Source: Hippopus hippopus (taxonomy: Eukaryota; Mollusca; Bivalvia; Cardiida; Cardiidae). From it: a stretch of DNA of 64,000 nucleotides. Under the pieces are notes generated by a model. That model was not told where the DNA came from and did no database searches. It saw only the letters and a program-made list of their open reading frames with translations. The translations under genes were made by a program, and so were the position numbers. Each line of letters opens with the position of its first letter. Position 1 is the first letter of the stretch. The DNA lies in the NCBI GenBank assembly GCA_946811185.2, contig OX328109.1, positions 62,001 to 126,000 on the forward strand, read 5' to 3'. Shown here piece by piece: positions 23,362 through 33,572 of this stretch.

Positions 23362-23645
23362 AGTAGCTCAGTCGGTAGCATGCAGGACCTGAGAACAGGG
23401 TGTCTTGGGTTTGATCCCTGGCTCGGCCAATATCTATCTGAGGAATGATGATGGTCATGCCATCAGAATTCATTCCTCTCCCAATGCTGACCATTGTTTT
23501 GATCATGGTCATGTGGGCAAGCAGCTGGTTTATTGGAAAGAAAATTGTGCGGAGTACTGCTAAAAGAGACACTAGGAAAGCATGGATAGGTGCACTGGCC
23601 GCCACAATATACCTGAAAAAATGTTGAAAACGGAGTAAACATGTA
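23362..23645 (+). mobile_element. tRNA-derived SINE
   Basis: Box A is TAGCTCAGTCGG (23363-23374) and box B GGTTTGATCCC (23408-23418). The body has CATTCCTCTCCCAATGCTGA, ATTGTGCGGAGTACTG and ACTAGGAAAGCATGGATAGG. A 170-codon open frame on the opposite strand (23093-23605) crosses it and is not a gene. Confidence 0.92.
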
Positions 23646-24029
23646 GCATTTCACAAATACAGTTCTCATGAGCAAAGCTTTCTGTAGTAGGGTCACGTTT
23701 TATGTGCCATGTCTACTTGATCAGTTTGCATTTACCTGTGTTCTGCTTGATTGATCATTTCCCTCCAATCAGTCTCATGACTTTTGAATTTTTCTCATTC
23801 CCACTTTAGTCTCTCTGTTGTACACTAGGAAAACTGTTGATGTGTTTCTAGAATTCAAATTAATGCGGAAAAAGGGAGGTATTTGATGCAAGTTTCATTT
23901 TTGGATGATTTTCTTATGATTCCCAAGTCTTACCTTTTTCATGAAGATTTTGGAAGCCTTTTAATGTTTTTATCAGTTTTCCCTTATCTGTTGTTTTCAC
24001 CCTTCTTTGACCCAGAGTATTTCTTTTAT

Positions 24030-24231
24030 TTAACTCTTTTCCAAACCACAAAATTTTGTACTCAAACAAATTGGAAGCATTTGCAGTAAAAATATTACAG
24101 GTAGCTCATATGATAATTTCTTTGTTTGATAGTTTTGCTGGTTTACAGCATTTTCTCCTTTACCCACAATGTTTTAAAAAATCTTCCTTTCCATGGTCAT
24201 TAAAACTCGGGATTGTGTGGTAAAGGGTTAA
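24030..24231 (+). mobile_element. TM1 full-length copy, left core arm decayed
   Basis: TTAACTCTTTTCCAAACCAC to TGTGTGGTAAAGGGTTAA. The right core arm CAGCATTTTCTCCTTTACCC remains, while the left arm is scrambled. Confidence 0.88.
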
Positions 24232-24275
24232 GGCAATTCTCTTTTTAACCCTTTTACCACACAATGCCAATTTTT

Positions 24276-24746
24276 AGCTCCACTGGCCGAAGGCCAGAGA
24301 GCTATTGTCATGGCGTTGTGTCCGTCGTGCGTCCGTCCGTCTGTCGGTCCGTCCGTTCGTCCGTTCGTCCGTGCGTGCGTCTGTAAACTTTTTCTTTAAA
24401 AAACTTCTCAGAAACTATTGACTGGATTTTTACCAAATTTCACAGGAATGGCTTTGGTGGTCCTCTTTCAAGTTCCTTCAAATAATTGTGTTCCATGAAG
24501 AATTCTGGTTGACATGGCAACCAAAGTAAAAAACCTTTAAAAATCTTCTCCTCCCAAACCACTATTTGGATAGCATTATTATTTTGCAGGAATGTTCCTT
24601 AGATACAGGTTTACAGAATTCCTTAAAAAAAAAAAGATCTGTCAAAAAACATGGCTTTTATGGGAGACTCATTTTCCTTTTATGGTATAAAGTAAAATCT
24701 TTGAAAAATTTCTTCTCTAAAACTATTCATTGGATTTCATTGTTGT
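24276..24746 (+). mobile_element. Helitron-like element HL-D, 3'-truncated
   Basis: It has the same 5' hairpin and GTCC/GTTC microsatellite as HL-A and is highly similar to it. It breaks off at TGTTG, where HL-E begins. Confidence 0.85.
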
Positions 24747-24747
24747 T

Positions 24748-25349
24748 AGCTCCACTGGCCGAAGGCCAGCGAGCTATTGTCATGGCGTTGTGTCCGTCCG
24801 TCCGTTCGTTCGTCCGTCCGTGCGTGCGTCTGTAAACTTTTTCTTTAAAAAACTTCTCCTCAGAAACTATTGACTGGATTTTTACCAAATTTCACAGGAA
24901 TGTTCCTTTGGTGGTCCTCTTTCAAATTCCTTCAAATAATTGTGTTCCATGAAGAATTCTGGTTGCCATGGCAACCAAAGTAAAAAACCTTTAAAAATCT
25001 TCTCCTCCCAAACCACTATTTGGATAGCATTATTATTTTGCAGGAATGTTCCTTAGATACAGGTTTACAGAATTCCTTAAAAAAAAAAGATCTGTTAAAA
25101 AACATGGCTTTTATGGGAGACTCATTTTCCTTTTATGGTATAAAGTAAAATCTTTGAAAAATTTCTTCTCTAAAACTATTCATTGGATTTCATTGTTGTT
25201 TTGCAGGTAAGTTCCTATGGTGGTTGTCTACCAAATTGTTTCTTCAGTGAGCTAAAATGCAGGATTGAATGATAATTGTTAAAAACTTCCTTTCGCCATT
25301 ATAGAAATATCAGGCCTGTGGAGCGATACAGGCGCTCAAGCGCCTCTAG
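24748..25349 (+). mobile_element. Helitron-like element HL-E, complete
   Basis: AGCTCCACTGGCCGAAGGCC to hairpin GGCGCTCAAGCGCC (25331-25344) and terminal CTAG (25346-25349). It follows HL-D head-to-tail. Confidence 0.88.
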
Positions 25350-25544
25350 TTAATGACCCTAAGGAAGAAGCCTTTTGAAAACATCAAGGGAAAAGAAGAT
25401 AATACTGGTAATCAATACTTTCTCCTTTTTCCACAATTTTTTATACACTGTCAAAGAAAAAATGCATCAACTGAGCCACATTGAAATTGTCCTCTGCAAA
25501 TACTTTCAATTTTGACATTCTCTATTTAACTCTCAACCACAAAA

Positions 25545-25750
25545 TGAACCCTTTACCAAACAATCCCATGTTTTTATGTCCCAGAGGAAGAGGCCCTTTG
25601 AAAACATTGTAACCAGCATTTTCTCCTTTTCCCACAGTGTTTTCCTCCCTACCAAAGACAGAAATCATCATTTGGGTTACATTCAGTTTGTCGTCTGCAC
25701 ATGCTTTCAATTTGGTCCAGTCCAAATTTTGTCGTTTGGTAAAGGGTTAA
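25545..25750 (-). mobile_element. TM1 copy with a lost left core arm
   Basis: TGAACCCTTTACCAAACAAT (TTAA mutated to TGAA) to TTGGTAAAGGGTTAA. AACATTGTAACCAGCATTTT shows that the left arm of the palindrome has been deleted up to the centre. Confidence 0.88.
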
Positions 25751-25960
25751 AATAATAGACCTGTCCAAACTAAAGGCATTTGCAGACGACAACTCTAATG
25801 TAGTTCAAATGATGGAATTTGTCCTTTAATGGGGTTGAAATACATTGTGGGAAGCGGAGAAAATGCTGATTACCAGCATTTTCTTTTTTTCCAGCAATGT
25901 TTTCAAAAGGGTTTATTCTTTAGGGTCATTGAAACTCAGGATTATGTGGTAAAGAGTTAA
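25747..25960 (+). mobile_element. TM1 copy adjoining the previous one
   Basis: Shares TTAA at 25747-25750 with the copy to its left; its left terminal sequence is decayed, but AGACCTGTCCAAACTAAAGG, the core (about 25850-25893) and GTGGTAAAGAGTTAA are present. Confidence 0.85.
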
Positions 25961-26010
25961 CCAGCTTCTTGACTTCCCCAAGCCTGCACATCTTTTATTA
26001 ATATTTCCAG

Positions 26011-26095
26011 CACTAGCAGTCACTGTGACAGAGAGCCCTAGAGAGAAACTGTTTAAAACATCGTGGAGTGTGAACTCAGATAGTTCACCAAATTG
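26011..26095 (+). CDS. Candidate internal coding exon of an unidentified gene
   Basis: The acceptor-like TTATTAATATTTCCAG ends at 26010, and the donor AATTG|GTAAGAT follows 26095. In the frame set by the candidate first exon (two bases completing its last codon) all 27 codons are open, starting LAVTVTESPREKLFK and ending in SSPNW, with two bases left over. The segment is not part of any repeat family in the window. I do not recognise the protein. Phase agreement with the exons at 8331 and 27727 supports it modestly. Confidence 0.35.
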
Positions 26096-26378
26096 GTAAG
26101 ATCATATGTATTTGTTGATAATTAGAAATGAGAAGTGTTTAGATTTAATAGTAACATTTTTGTCAGATTGATCCTAGCCTAAGATAAAATTAGTTCACAG
26201 AGGAGCTTTGTGTACAATTTTGCATTTTTAAATTCAACGGCATGTTTTGAATTGTATTGCTTTGTATGCATGTTTGTTTATCTAAGGGTAATGGATCGTA
26301 TATTGGTAAATGCCATATTCTAACATGACACGTGAATTCGACTCTATAAACACAGTGCAACGAAAGCGTGGTAAAATC

Positions 26379-26440
26379 TACGTCATTCTATGTAGAGTGA
26401 CGTCATTCTGTATAGAGTGACGTCATTCTGTATAAAGTAA
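26379..26440. repeat. Three 20-bp repeats with CRE-like palindromes
   Basis: ACGTCATTCTRTRTAGAGTG is repeated three times at a 20-bp step. The junctions create two perfect TGACGTCA octamers (26398-26405 and 26418-26425), the consensus cAMP-response element. Confidence 0.8.
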
Positions 26441-26533
26441 GTAAGTTATTCAATGGAATATAATCTGCATCCGCGTTTTTACTCTAAGTATGAACTTGTT
26501 TTCCTTTCATTAAGAGTTGGTCATGTTAGAATC

Positions 26534-26704
26534 GAAATAATCTTCTTTCTATCGTGGTTTATCGTTCAATAAACCACGTTGTGAGTTATGAGGTGCAATG
26601 AATAAACCACTCGGGCTATCTCCCTCGTGGATTATTTATTGTGCCTCATAACTCACAACTGTGGTTTATTGAACGATAAACCACGATAGAAAGAAGATTA
26701 TTTC
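26534..26704. repeat. Long near-perfect hairpin, 171 bp
   Basis: The left arm starts GAAATAATCTTCTTTCTATC and the right arm ends with its reverse complement. The arms are about 75-80 bp and contain AATAAACCAC twice, with a loop around CGGGCTATCTCCC. It looks like a foldback or hairpin MITE. Confidence 0.9.
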
Positions 26705-26815
26705 TTGAATAATCCTTTACAGTCTTAATCCACAATTGTGTACATGTGACTGAAATTTTTCAGTTATCATTCTTTTGTGATATTTTACTTTTGTTGCATT
26801 GTTTACTTGGTTTCC

Positions 26816-27044
26816 TTAACCCTTTACCACACAATGCCGACTTTTAATGACCATGAAGAAGAAGCCTTTTGAAAACATTGTGGGGAAAAGGAGAAAATAC
26901 TGGTAACCAGCATTTTCTCCTTTTTCCACAATGTTTTCTACCCTATCAATCAAAAATCGCATTATCAAGCCAGAATGAAATTGTCATCTGCAAATGCTTT
27001 CAATTTGGACAAGTCTAAAATTTTGTCATGTGGTAAAGGGTTAA
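26816..27044 (-). mobile_element. TM1 full-length copy
   Basis: TTAACCCTTTACCACACAAT to CATGTGGTAAAGGGTTAA, 229 bp. The core palindrome (about 26884-26932) centres on GGTAACC. Confidence 0.95.
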
Positions 27045-27124
27045 TACACACCTGTACAGGGTGAAATCATCCAGTCTGAAGAATATACATTAGACTCTGA
27101 TTAGGCGGAGTGATTAAACATGAA

Positions 27125-27385
27125 CTAGTAAGTTTGTTTGTTTGTATTGGAGTTACTGCCGTTTTACCAGCTTAGGTTATATCACGGCGGTCAGTGCATA
27201 TACATATATGTTTCCTGGCTTTTTCATCCAATACTGACACAACTTTCTTTCCAAGCCACTGACTCCATGACAGGAGGTGAGAGGCAATAAATCGTAGGAA
27301 AGGAAGTTTGCCTTAAACTGGTATTGAACCCACTACCATCAGGTCATGAGTGATATGCAAACTATTTAGCTATCTGGCAGGATGG
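27125..27385 (-). mobile_element. Antisense tRNA-derived SINE, second family
   Basis: TTTGTATTGGAGTTACTGCC, then GCTTAGGTTATATCACGGCG, CACAACTTTCTTTCCAAGCC and, at the right, TATTGAACCCACTACCATCA resembling a reversed box B, ending TTTAGCTATCTGGC. A sister copy is at 37640. Confidence 0.8.
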
Positions 27386-27447
27386 TGAACTAGAAAGAAG
27401 TTTGCTTTTATGGAACCTAAAAATAATTCCCCCCCCCCCCCCTTGAT

Positions 27448-27685
27448 TTCAACTCTTTACCAAATAATAAAGTTTTAGACTGGACTAAATTGAGAGCATT
27501 AGCAGATGACAAATTTAATGTTGCTTAAATCATGATTTATGTCATTGATAGGGTAGAAAACATTGTGGGAAAAAGGAGAAAAGGCTGGTTACTAACATTT
27601 TTTCTTTCTTCCATAATGTTTTCTTGAGCTTTCTTTTTCAGGTTGAATAAAACTACTAAAAGTCAGGATTATGTGGTGTACAGAA
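27448..27685 (+). mobile_element. TM1 copy with decayed ends
   Basis: TTCAACTCTTTACCAAATAA on the left; the core region has diverged (GGCTGGTTACTAACATTTTT); the right end stops in ATTATGTGGTGTACAG. A C tract (27428-27443) abuts it. Confidence 0.85.
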
Positions 27686-27726
27686 GGAAACGACCCTGTA
27701 ACTTCTCTCAGATGTTAGTTTGATAG

Positions 27727-27784
27727 TGACCACCTCCACTTCAAATTGTTTTTACGATGTTCTCAATCCACTGGTGCTTATCAG
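27727..27784 (+). CDS. Candidate internal coding exon
   Basis: It ends at a perfect consensus donor, TATCAG|GTAAGTG (27784/27785). An acceptor-like TCTCAGATGTTAGTTTGATAG precedes it. With one base completing the last codon of the 26011 exon, the frame is open for 19 codons (DHLHFKLFLRCSQ...) and ends in phase 0. Other AGs a few bases upstream (after 27712 or 27718) are possible acceptors and would give other frames. It is not in a repeat. Function unknown. Confidence 0.27.
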
Positions 27785-27969
27785 GTAAGTGTGGGAGAAA
27801 AAAACTCCTCTGACATGTCAACTGATGACAACTTCTTTCCAGTCCAACAAGATCACTTCACAAAATTTAATGATTTAGTTGTTAAAATTTGAATAGAAAG
27901 TATAGGCACCAAGATTGCCCAGCATTAAAGGGCCTTTAAAATAAACCACTTTTGCTCATAGGTCTTCAG

Positions 27970-28198
27970 TTAACTCTTTACCAAACAACAAAAGTTTAGA
28001 CATGTCCAAATTGAAAGCAGTTGCAGACGACAAAGTGATAAATACTGAAAAATTGAAATTTGTTTTTGGAAGGGTAGGAAACATTGTGGGAAAAGGAGAA
28101 AATGCTGGTTACCAGCATTTTCTCCTTTTCCTACAATGTTTTCACAAGGCTTCGTTCTTAGGGTCGTTTAAAGTCGGGATTATGTGGTAAAGGGTTAA
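27970..28198 (+). mobile_element. TM1 full-length copy
   Basis: TTAACTCTTTACCAAACAAC to ATGTGGTAAAGGGTTAA, 229 bp, with a nearly perfect core palindrome (about 28087-28135, centre GGTTACC). Confidence 0.95.
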
Positions 28199-28503
28199 AG
28201 ATAATTCTGGTCATAGTTTAGCATGAGCTGGCAAACCTTGCAGATCCATGATCAGATTTTACAGTCTGTGCCAAGGAGAAATATTGTAAACACAGTTAAA
28301 AAAGCATAGACATTGTAGACGTAACAATGTGGGAATGAAAAAATAGTGACAGAACAATATCATGTGGAAAAATTACTTGAAGTTCATAATGTTAACAGAC
28401 GTCTAGATTTCTATCTTTCAACTCTGCACTGTAGACCTCAGGATTGTCAGTTCTTTGATTTCTTGGATTGGAAGTTATTCTTGTGAATAGTTACCAAGTT
28501 TTT
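28199..28503. other. Spacer, nothing recognised
   Basis: AT-rich sequence with no repeat ends or exon signals. Confidence 0.5.
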
Positions 28504-29733
28504 AGCTCATGTTAGGATGAAGTGCTCAAAGTGAGCTTTTGTGGTCATGCTGTGTCCGTCAAGCGTCGTCAACTTTTAGCTTGTGTACGCTCTAGAGGCC
28601 ACATTTTCAGTCAGATACTCATGAAACTTGGTCAGAAGGTTTGTCTCAATGATATCTCGGAGGAGTTGGATAATGGGTCATGTCGGGTCAAAAACTAGGT
28701 CACTAGGTCAAATCTCAGAAAAACCTTGTGTACGCTCTGGAGTCCTCATTTTATGTCCAAAACTCTTGAAAATTTGTCAGAATGTTTGCCTTGATGATAC
28801 CACAGAGGAGTTTAATAATGGATCATGTCAGGTAAAAAACTAGGTCACTAGGTCAAATCTTAGAAAAACCTTGTGCACACTCTTGAAGCCACATTTTCTT
28901 TCCAAAACTCTGGAAAGTTGGTCAGAATGTTTGTCTTGATGATACCAACAACGTTTTCAAAAGCCTTCCCTATTAAGGCTATTAAAAACTTGGGATTGTT
29001 TGGTTTAAGAAGTCAGGTGCTATCTTACTTCATGTCAAAAGTTGCTGTCTGAGGTCATTACTGAGGTACTTCATCTATTTCTTATTTTACCATTCATCAT
29101 GGCTCATTCAGCTAAACTTCATGTCTGTGTACCATATCAGGCTGGCAGTTACAAAAGGTACTGAAATATAGAAATTAGATTTAAACAAGCATTCTGATAG
29201 TATTGCATAGCAATACTTGATAGTATTGCATAGCAATACTGAGTCCCCTACCGGCCGAATTTGGGTCATGTGGGGTTTTAAACTAGGTCACTAAGTCAAA
29301 TTAAAGAAATACCTTGTGGGCACTCTGGAGACCACATTTATTGTTCAATTGATTGGAAAATTGGTTAAAATGTTTGTCTTGATGAAATCTAGGATGGGTT
29401 CAAAATTGGGTCCCCTGGGGTCATAATCTAGGTCACTAGGTCAAATTAAAGAAATACCTTGGGGGCACTCTAGAGGCTACATTTATTGCACAATTAACTT
29501 GAAAACTGTTCAGAATGTTTGTCTTGATAAATTTTTTGATGAGTTCAAAATTGGGTCACGTCGGATGATAAATTAGGTCACTAGGTCAACTTATGGAAGT
29601 TCCTTGTGGACACTCTAGAGGCCACATTTTAAGCTCAATTGACCTGACAATTTGTCAGAAATTGAATTACGCATGTGGAGTGAATTTGCCTATTGCCCCA
29701 GGTGAGCGATCCAGGGCCATCATGGCCCTCTTG
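28504..29733 (+). mobile_element. Helitron-like element HL-F
   Basis: The 5' end is AGCTCATGTTAGG and the 3' end is GGTGAGCGATCCAGGGCCAT with the GGGCCATCATGGCCC hairpin and TCTTG at 29733. The interior is a row of diverged repeats of roughly 150-175 bp with ACTAGGTCACTAGGTCAAAT and ACGCTCTAGAGGCCACATTT; they are homologous to the 1-7560 satellite. A TM1 fragment interrupts it at about 28946-29012. Confidence 0.85.
28946..29012 (+). mobile_element. TM1 fragment inside HL-F
   Basis: ACGTTTTCAAAAGCCTTCCC then AAAAACTTGGGATTGTTTGG: the right flank of TM1 without core or left half. Confidence 0.75.
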
Positions 29734-29740
29734 TTTTTTA

Positions 29741-30520
29741 ATAGAGATGAAAAGATTGTTGAAAAGGAGAAAATGTTGCTTGACAGTATTTTCTTCTTTC
29801 CCACTGTGTTTTCAAAAAATTAATTCCTCAGTGGTTGAAATTTGGCAGGGTCCAGAAATTTCCAGAAAAAGCTCTCGCCCTGTAGGACAAGTGACTTTGA
29901 AAAAACGTCTTGACCTGGTTTTATCCTCACTTGTCTGACAAGAAAAACCCTTCTAATATTATGGACTCTGACTTTTTTTTTTTTTTTTTTAGACGAAATG
30001 GAAACTCATACTGTCTTTCAAACGCAACAAATCTTACTAACCTTTACTAACTGGTACCATTTATTCGGTCAAGTTACAGAAACTAATAAAGCCAAAACAA
30101 CACAGTTTTTCGGTAGTGTCATTCGTTTTGATAATAAGCAAAGTTGCTCGTATTGAATTAGATGTACCAGAAGCATATTAAAACATTTTTGTTTGCAATG
30201 AATGGTCTCCGGTTATATCATTAGGCTGACTTGTAAGTTGTCTTTATTTTGAGCAGGGACCAGCATGTTTTATGTCCTGTTTCAATATTTGATTTCCCAA
30301 ATACACTTAATTCGCTCATTCTATAATGGAATGGCGGTTATGTTTCCTGTAAGTTAATATTCATATGAAAAACTTACTTGTCTACTATCTCCTATTCACC
30401 ACTTGTCCTGCCGGACGACCATGACAGATTTTTCACTCGTCCTCATCCATTTCTTACTCGTAAATATGAGCGGACGAGTGGATTTTTTTAACCATGTTTG
30501 GGATTGTGTTGTAGATGGTG
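29741..30520 (+). mobile_element. TM1 copy split by a hAT-like element
   Basis: GAAAAGATTGTTGAAAAGGA... to GTGGTTGAAATTTGG (29845), continuing after the insert as TTTGGGATTGTGTTGTAG (from 30497). Joined, this matches TM1's right flank. The left third of the copy is absent. Confidence 0.8.
29846..30496. mobile_element. hAT-like element HT-3, 0.65 kb, in a TM1 copy
   Basis: It starts CAGGGTCCAGAAATTTCC and ends TTTAACCATG, flanked by TTTGG at 29841-29845 and 30497-30501. The subterminal parts hold repeated GGACRAGT motifs on both strands. It contains a T tract at about 29972-29990. No coding region. Confidence 0.78.
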
Positions 30521-30727
30521 AAGCAGTACTTGTGAGGTTAGGGTTAAGTAAAAGTTTCCAAAGTTGGCCAAGCTCACCAGTGGATTCAAATCTGGAACCT
30601 CTGTTGTCAGAGTTTGATGCCTTACCTCTACAATGCTAATTTTCACTGCATATGTTACAGGCCCTTTAGCAGCCAAAAGTAAACATTGTGGGCAATAAAA
30701 TGCTTTTAAATTCAAATCATACTTTTT
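30521..30727. other. Spacer, nothing certain
   Basis: TGGATTCAAATCTGGAACCT resembles a tRNA-type box B but there is no matching box A. Confidence 0.4.
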
Positions 30728-31884
30728 ATGCCCCCGCCATGAAATGGCGGAAGGGTATATAGAGTTACCTGTGTCCGTCTCTGTGCGTGTGTGTGTTAGT
30801 GCGTGTGTGCATTAGTGTGTGTGTCCCATTCTTGTCCAGAGCATAACTTCTACATTTATCAATGGATTTCAAAATAATTTTGCACACTTGTTCTTAACAA
30901 GTACTAGTGTCATGCGAAAAGTTTGTTTCGATACGCTCAAGGTCAAGGTCACAGTTGAAGGTCAAATGTTTAAATTGACCTTGTCTGGAGCATAACTTCT
31001 ACATATATCAATGGATTTCAAAAAAACTTTGCACACTTGTTCTCTTTAACAGATACTAGTGTCATGCGAAAAGTTTGTTTCGATACACCCAAGGTCAAGG
31101 TCATAGTTGAAGGTCAAATGTTTAAATTGACCTTGTCTGGAGCATAACTTCTACATTTATCAATGGATTTCAAAAAAACTTCGCACACTTGTTCTCCTTA
31201 ACAAGTACTAGTGTCAAGTGAAAAGTTTGTTTTGATACGCCCAAGGTCAAGGTCACAGTTGAAGGTAAGATGTTTAAATTGACTGTTCAACCCAGTTTTA
31301 CATCCTGCTCAGCAGAATTGTGATACGAAGATACAGTTTTGGTTTTTAAAAAGACTCATCCAAAGAACTATGCCAGAGAATATTGAGGCTGCAACCTACC
31401 CTTCAACAATAGTCCAGTGTGATAATATTCGATCCAATTTGTTCCTGTCTCATAGAGGAAGTCCAACAAAGTAATTATTATTGCTATACTTCTCACTCTC
31501 ATTCCTCAAGTTAAGATCTTCATAATCCTGAGTATAAGTAACCCTCAGTTGAAAGATTAAGGAAAACGCTGAATAAAAAGAAGTTGATGCTCAAAACCAG
31601 CATTTTCTTCTTTTTCTCACAAAGTTTTCTACCAATTGCAATACAAACCATATAATTTATTGTCTGCATATTGCTTTCAACTTGGACCAGTCCTCAATTT
31701 TGTTACCAGGTATAAATAATCTTTAATTTGCTTGGCTATATATATAACAAACCTTCTTAACCCTGTCTAAGCTGTTATCCAAAACAACAATTTTCTGTAA
31801 TACCTACTGATTCTCTCATATGACATATCTGCGACCAATACCATTTAGCGGGGGCATCTGTGTCTCTGACACACCTATTTCTAG
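30728..31884 (+). mobile_element. Helitron-like element HL-G
   Basis: The 5' ATGCCCCCGCCATGAAATGG is followed by a GTGTGCGT-rich tract. Three internal units of about 150 bp have GAGCATAACTTCTACAT (near 30839, 30990 and 31140). The 3' subterminal GCGGGGGCAT (31849-31858) mirrors the 5' end and is followed by the hairpin TGTGTCTCTGACACA and CTAG (31881-31884). Contains TCAAGGTCAAGGTCAC motifs. Confidence 0.83.
31541..31720 (-). mobile_element. TM1 fragment inside HL-G
   Basis: AACCAGCATTTTCTTCTTTT, TTATTGTCTGCATATTGCTT and CAACTTGGACCAGTCC identify TM1; both TTAA ends are lost. Confidence 0.78.
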
Positions 31885-31885
31885 T

Positions 31886-32260
31886 AACTGCTAATTTCCG
31901 TTGTTTATTTTAATATATCTAGTTCTCATATTGTTGCTGGTCTCATACTTAATCTTATTACATTCTGTTACTAATATTAATAACATTGTCTACTGAAAAT
32001 GGTGTAATATCAGTGTCATGCAAGGGCAGATATAGCAGGGCAACAGGCTGATATCTGATATCCTGCCTGTTGACAAGATATTTGCTCTAAATCTATAGCA
32101 ACAGAACACTTGCTCGTGTTGTTCTCAAAACATGGTGTTTGAAAAAAAAAAGGCTCAATCAGTCCAACTATCACTAGCGGACAAATCTGCAAAACTACGG
32201 ACAAGGATTGAATCGCAAAACCAGCAAAGATACGATGAATAGAGAATAGATTTTTGTTGT
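31886..32260. other. AT-rich spacer
   Basis: Holds one imperfect dyad, GGCAACAGGCTGATATCTGA near 32038-32057. No gene seen. Confidence 0.45.
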
Positions 32261-32261
32261 C

Positions 32262-32390
32262 TTGGATTGGGAAAGTTAATCGGGTAAGGTGTGGTGTCTA
32301 TAGGCTAGTTCTATGAATTGTGTCCGTTGAGCTGAGGGAACCGAGCCTGATTAAGTTTCCCAATTCAAAGCATCAACTATCTACTAGTAT
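32262..32390. repeat. Imperfect inverted repeat
   Basis: TTGGATTGGGAAAGTTAATC (from 32262) pairs with CCTGATTAAGTTTCCCAATT (32348 on), about 60 bp apart. Probable small foldback element. Confidence 0.6.
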
Positions 32391-32695
32391 TCTATTTATC
32401 CTGTTTCTCATTCTTAATCCGTATGATATTAAATTGAATATTTGGCTTGGAAAAACACAAATATTGACATGTCTTTAACTATGAATAAAGATGAGGACCT
32501 GTTTAAAATGTCCGTATACTGTATAAGCAGCTGCAATAGTCATGATGAATGATGCATAATTTCATCATGAACGTGACGTTTACCCGTGGAAAAAAAGTTG
32601 TGTCAAATGAAGACAAGAATTTCTCTGTTTTAAAGTGTTTAACATGTTGGAAAACAAAAAAAAAAAATAGCAAATAATCAATGAATGTAATAAAC

Positions 32696-32970
32696 AGGTT
32701 ATTACACGGCTGATGAGGGCCGCAGAGTGACATCAGCCCGCCACCTCAAAATCTGCCCTCGAGCTAAAGCCCTCAGGGCAGATATCAAGGTTGCAGGCTG
32801 ATATCACCAGAGGGGGGGAAGGGGGAAGGTTGAATTTCTTTGGTTACCTCTCTAGGTCCAAAAGAATTTAATCGAGGGGGGATTTCATTGGTTACCTAAA
32901 GCCCTCGGGGCAGATATCAAGGTTGCGGGCCGATATCAGTCTCCGGCCCTCATCAGCTGTGTAATAACCT
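32696..32970. mobile_element. MITE with 28-bp inverted ends
   Basis: AGGTTATTACACGGCTGATG on the left and AGGTTATTACACAGCTGATG on the right (reversed). Inside, AAAGCCCTCRGGGCAGATAT occurs twice as a direct repeat around a G-rich stretch. Not related to TM1. Confidence 0.85.
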
Positions 32971-33084
32971 CTATTCATTCACTGCTAAAGACAGGTAAAC
33001 ACTGAAGCAAAGAAGGAGAAAAAATTCAGATAAGGGTTAGAAACACTGAATTAGTTATGGGCTGTATTTGCAAATTATTTGCCC

Positions 33085-33375
33085 TTGTAGCACATTCACT
33101 ATTGTGCAGGACTTGAGACCAGGGGGTCCCTGGTTTGAATCCCCAGCATGGCAAATTTCCTTGCAAGGATTGATGATAGTCATTGTGACAGGATTCATTC
33201 TTATCTCTCCAATTATCATTGTTTTCATGATGGTTTTGTGAGGAAAAGCTGTAAGTAGCTTAGAAAGATTTTTGTATTATGTACTGGTAAACAGAAACTT
33301 CAGGAAAGCATGGATAAGTACACTTCCCGCCTTGTTTTAACTGAAATGATATTGAAAATGTCCATAAACTATATA
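33085..33375 (+). mobile_element. tRNA-derived SINE, decayed head
   Basis: TTGTAGCACATTCACTATTG replaces box A; box B is GGTTTGAATCC (about 33131). The body has TGATGATAGTCATTGTGACA and the tail part CAGGAAAGCATGGATAAGTA. Same family as 51425. Confidence 0.82.
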
Positions 33376-33439
33376 TAATCACCAAGCATTTGTTTTGTAA
33401 AAGTCGGGACACATAATTATGTTATTTGAAACATTAATT

Positions 33440-33572
33440 TTGTCCTCTAAAGGATAATAAACATTTTGGCCACAGAAGCAAATGGATACCAGCATTTTCT
33501 TCTTTATCCACAATGTTTTCAAAAGCTTCATTCTTCTGGGTTGTCAAAAGTTTGGATTTTGTGGTGAAGGGT
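33440..33572 (+). mobile_element. TM1 fragment lacking the left core arm
   Basis: ATGGATACCAGCATTTTCTT, ACAATGTTTTCAAAAGC and TTTGTGGTGAAGGGTTAC. The deletion boundary is at the palindrome centre. Confidence 0.8.

Larger units (their letters stand above)
24245..25529 (-). mobile_element. TM1 copy split by two Helitron-like insertions
   Basis: TTAACCCTTTTACCACACAA and GCCAATTTTT (24245-24275) resume after the insert as TTAATGACCCTAAGG (25350 on), as in the intact copy at 26816, where the same stretch reads GACTTTTAATGACC. The right end is decayed. Confidence 0.85.

Noticed and set aside
23093..23605. 170-codon open frame on the minus strand
   Set aside because: Half of it is the antisense of a tRNA-derived SINE and the rest crosses A/T-rich low-complexity sequence.
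26816..27044. TM1 palindrome as a bacterial-type terminator or a stand-alone miRNA gene
   Set aside because: It is the core of a dispersed element with TTAA flanks in about fifty copies; a small-RNA role remains possible but is listed only as a hypothesis.
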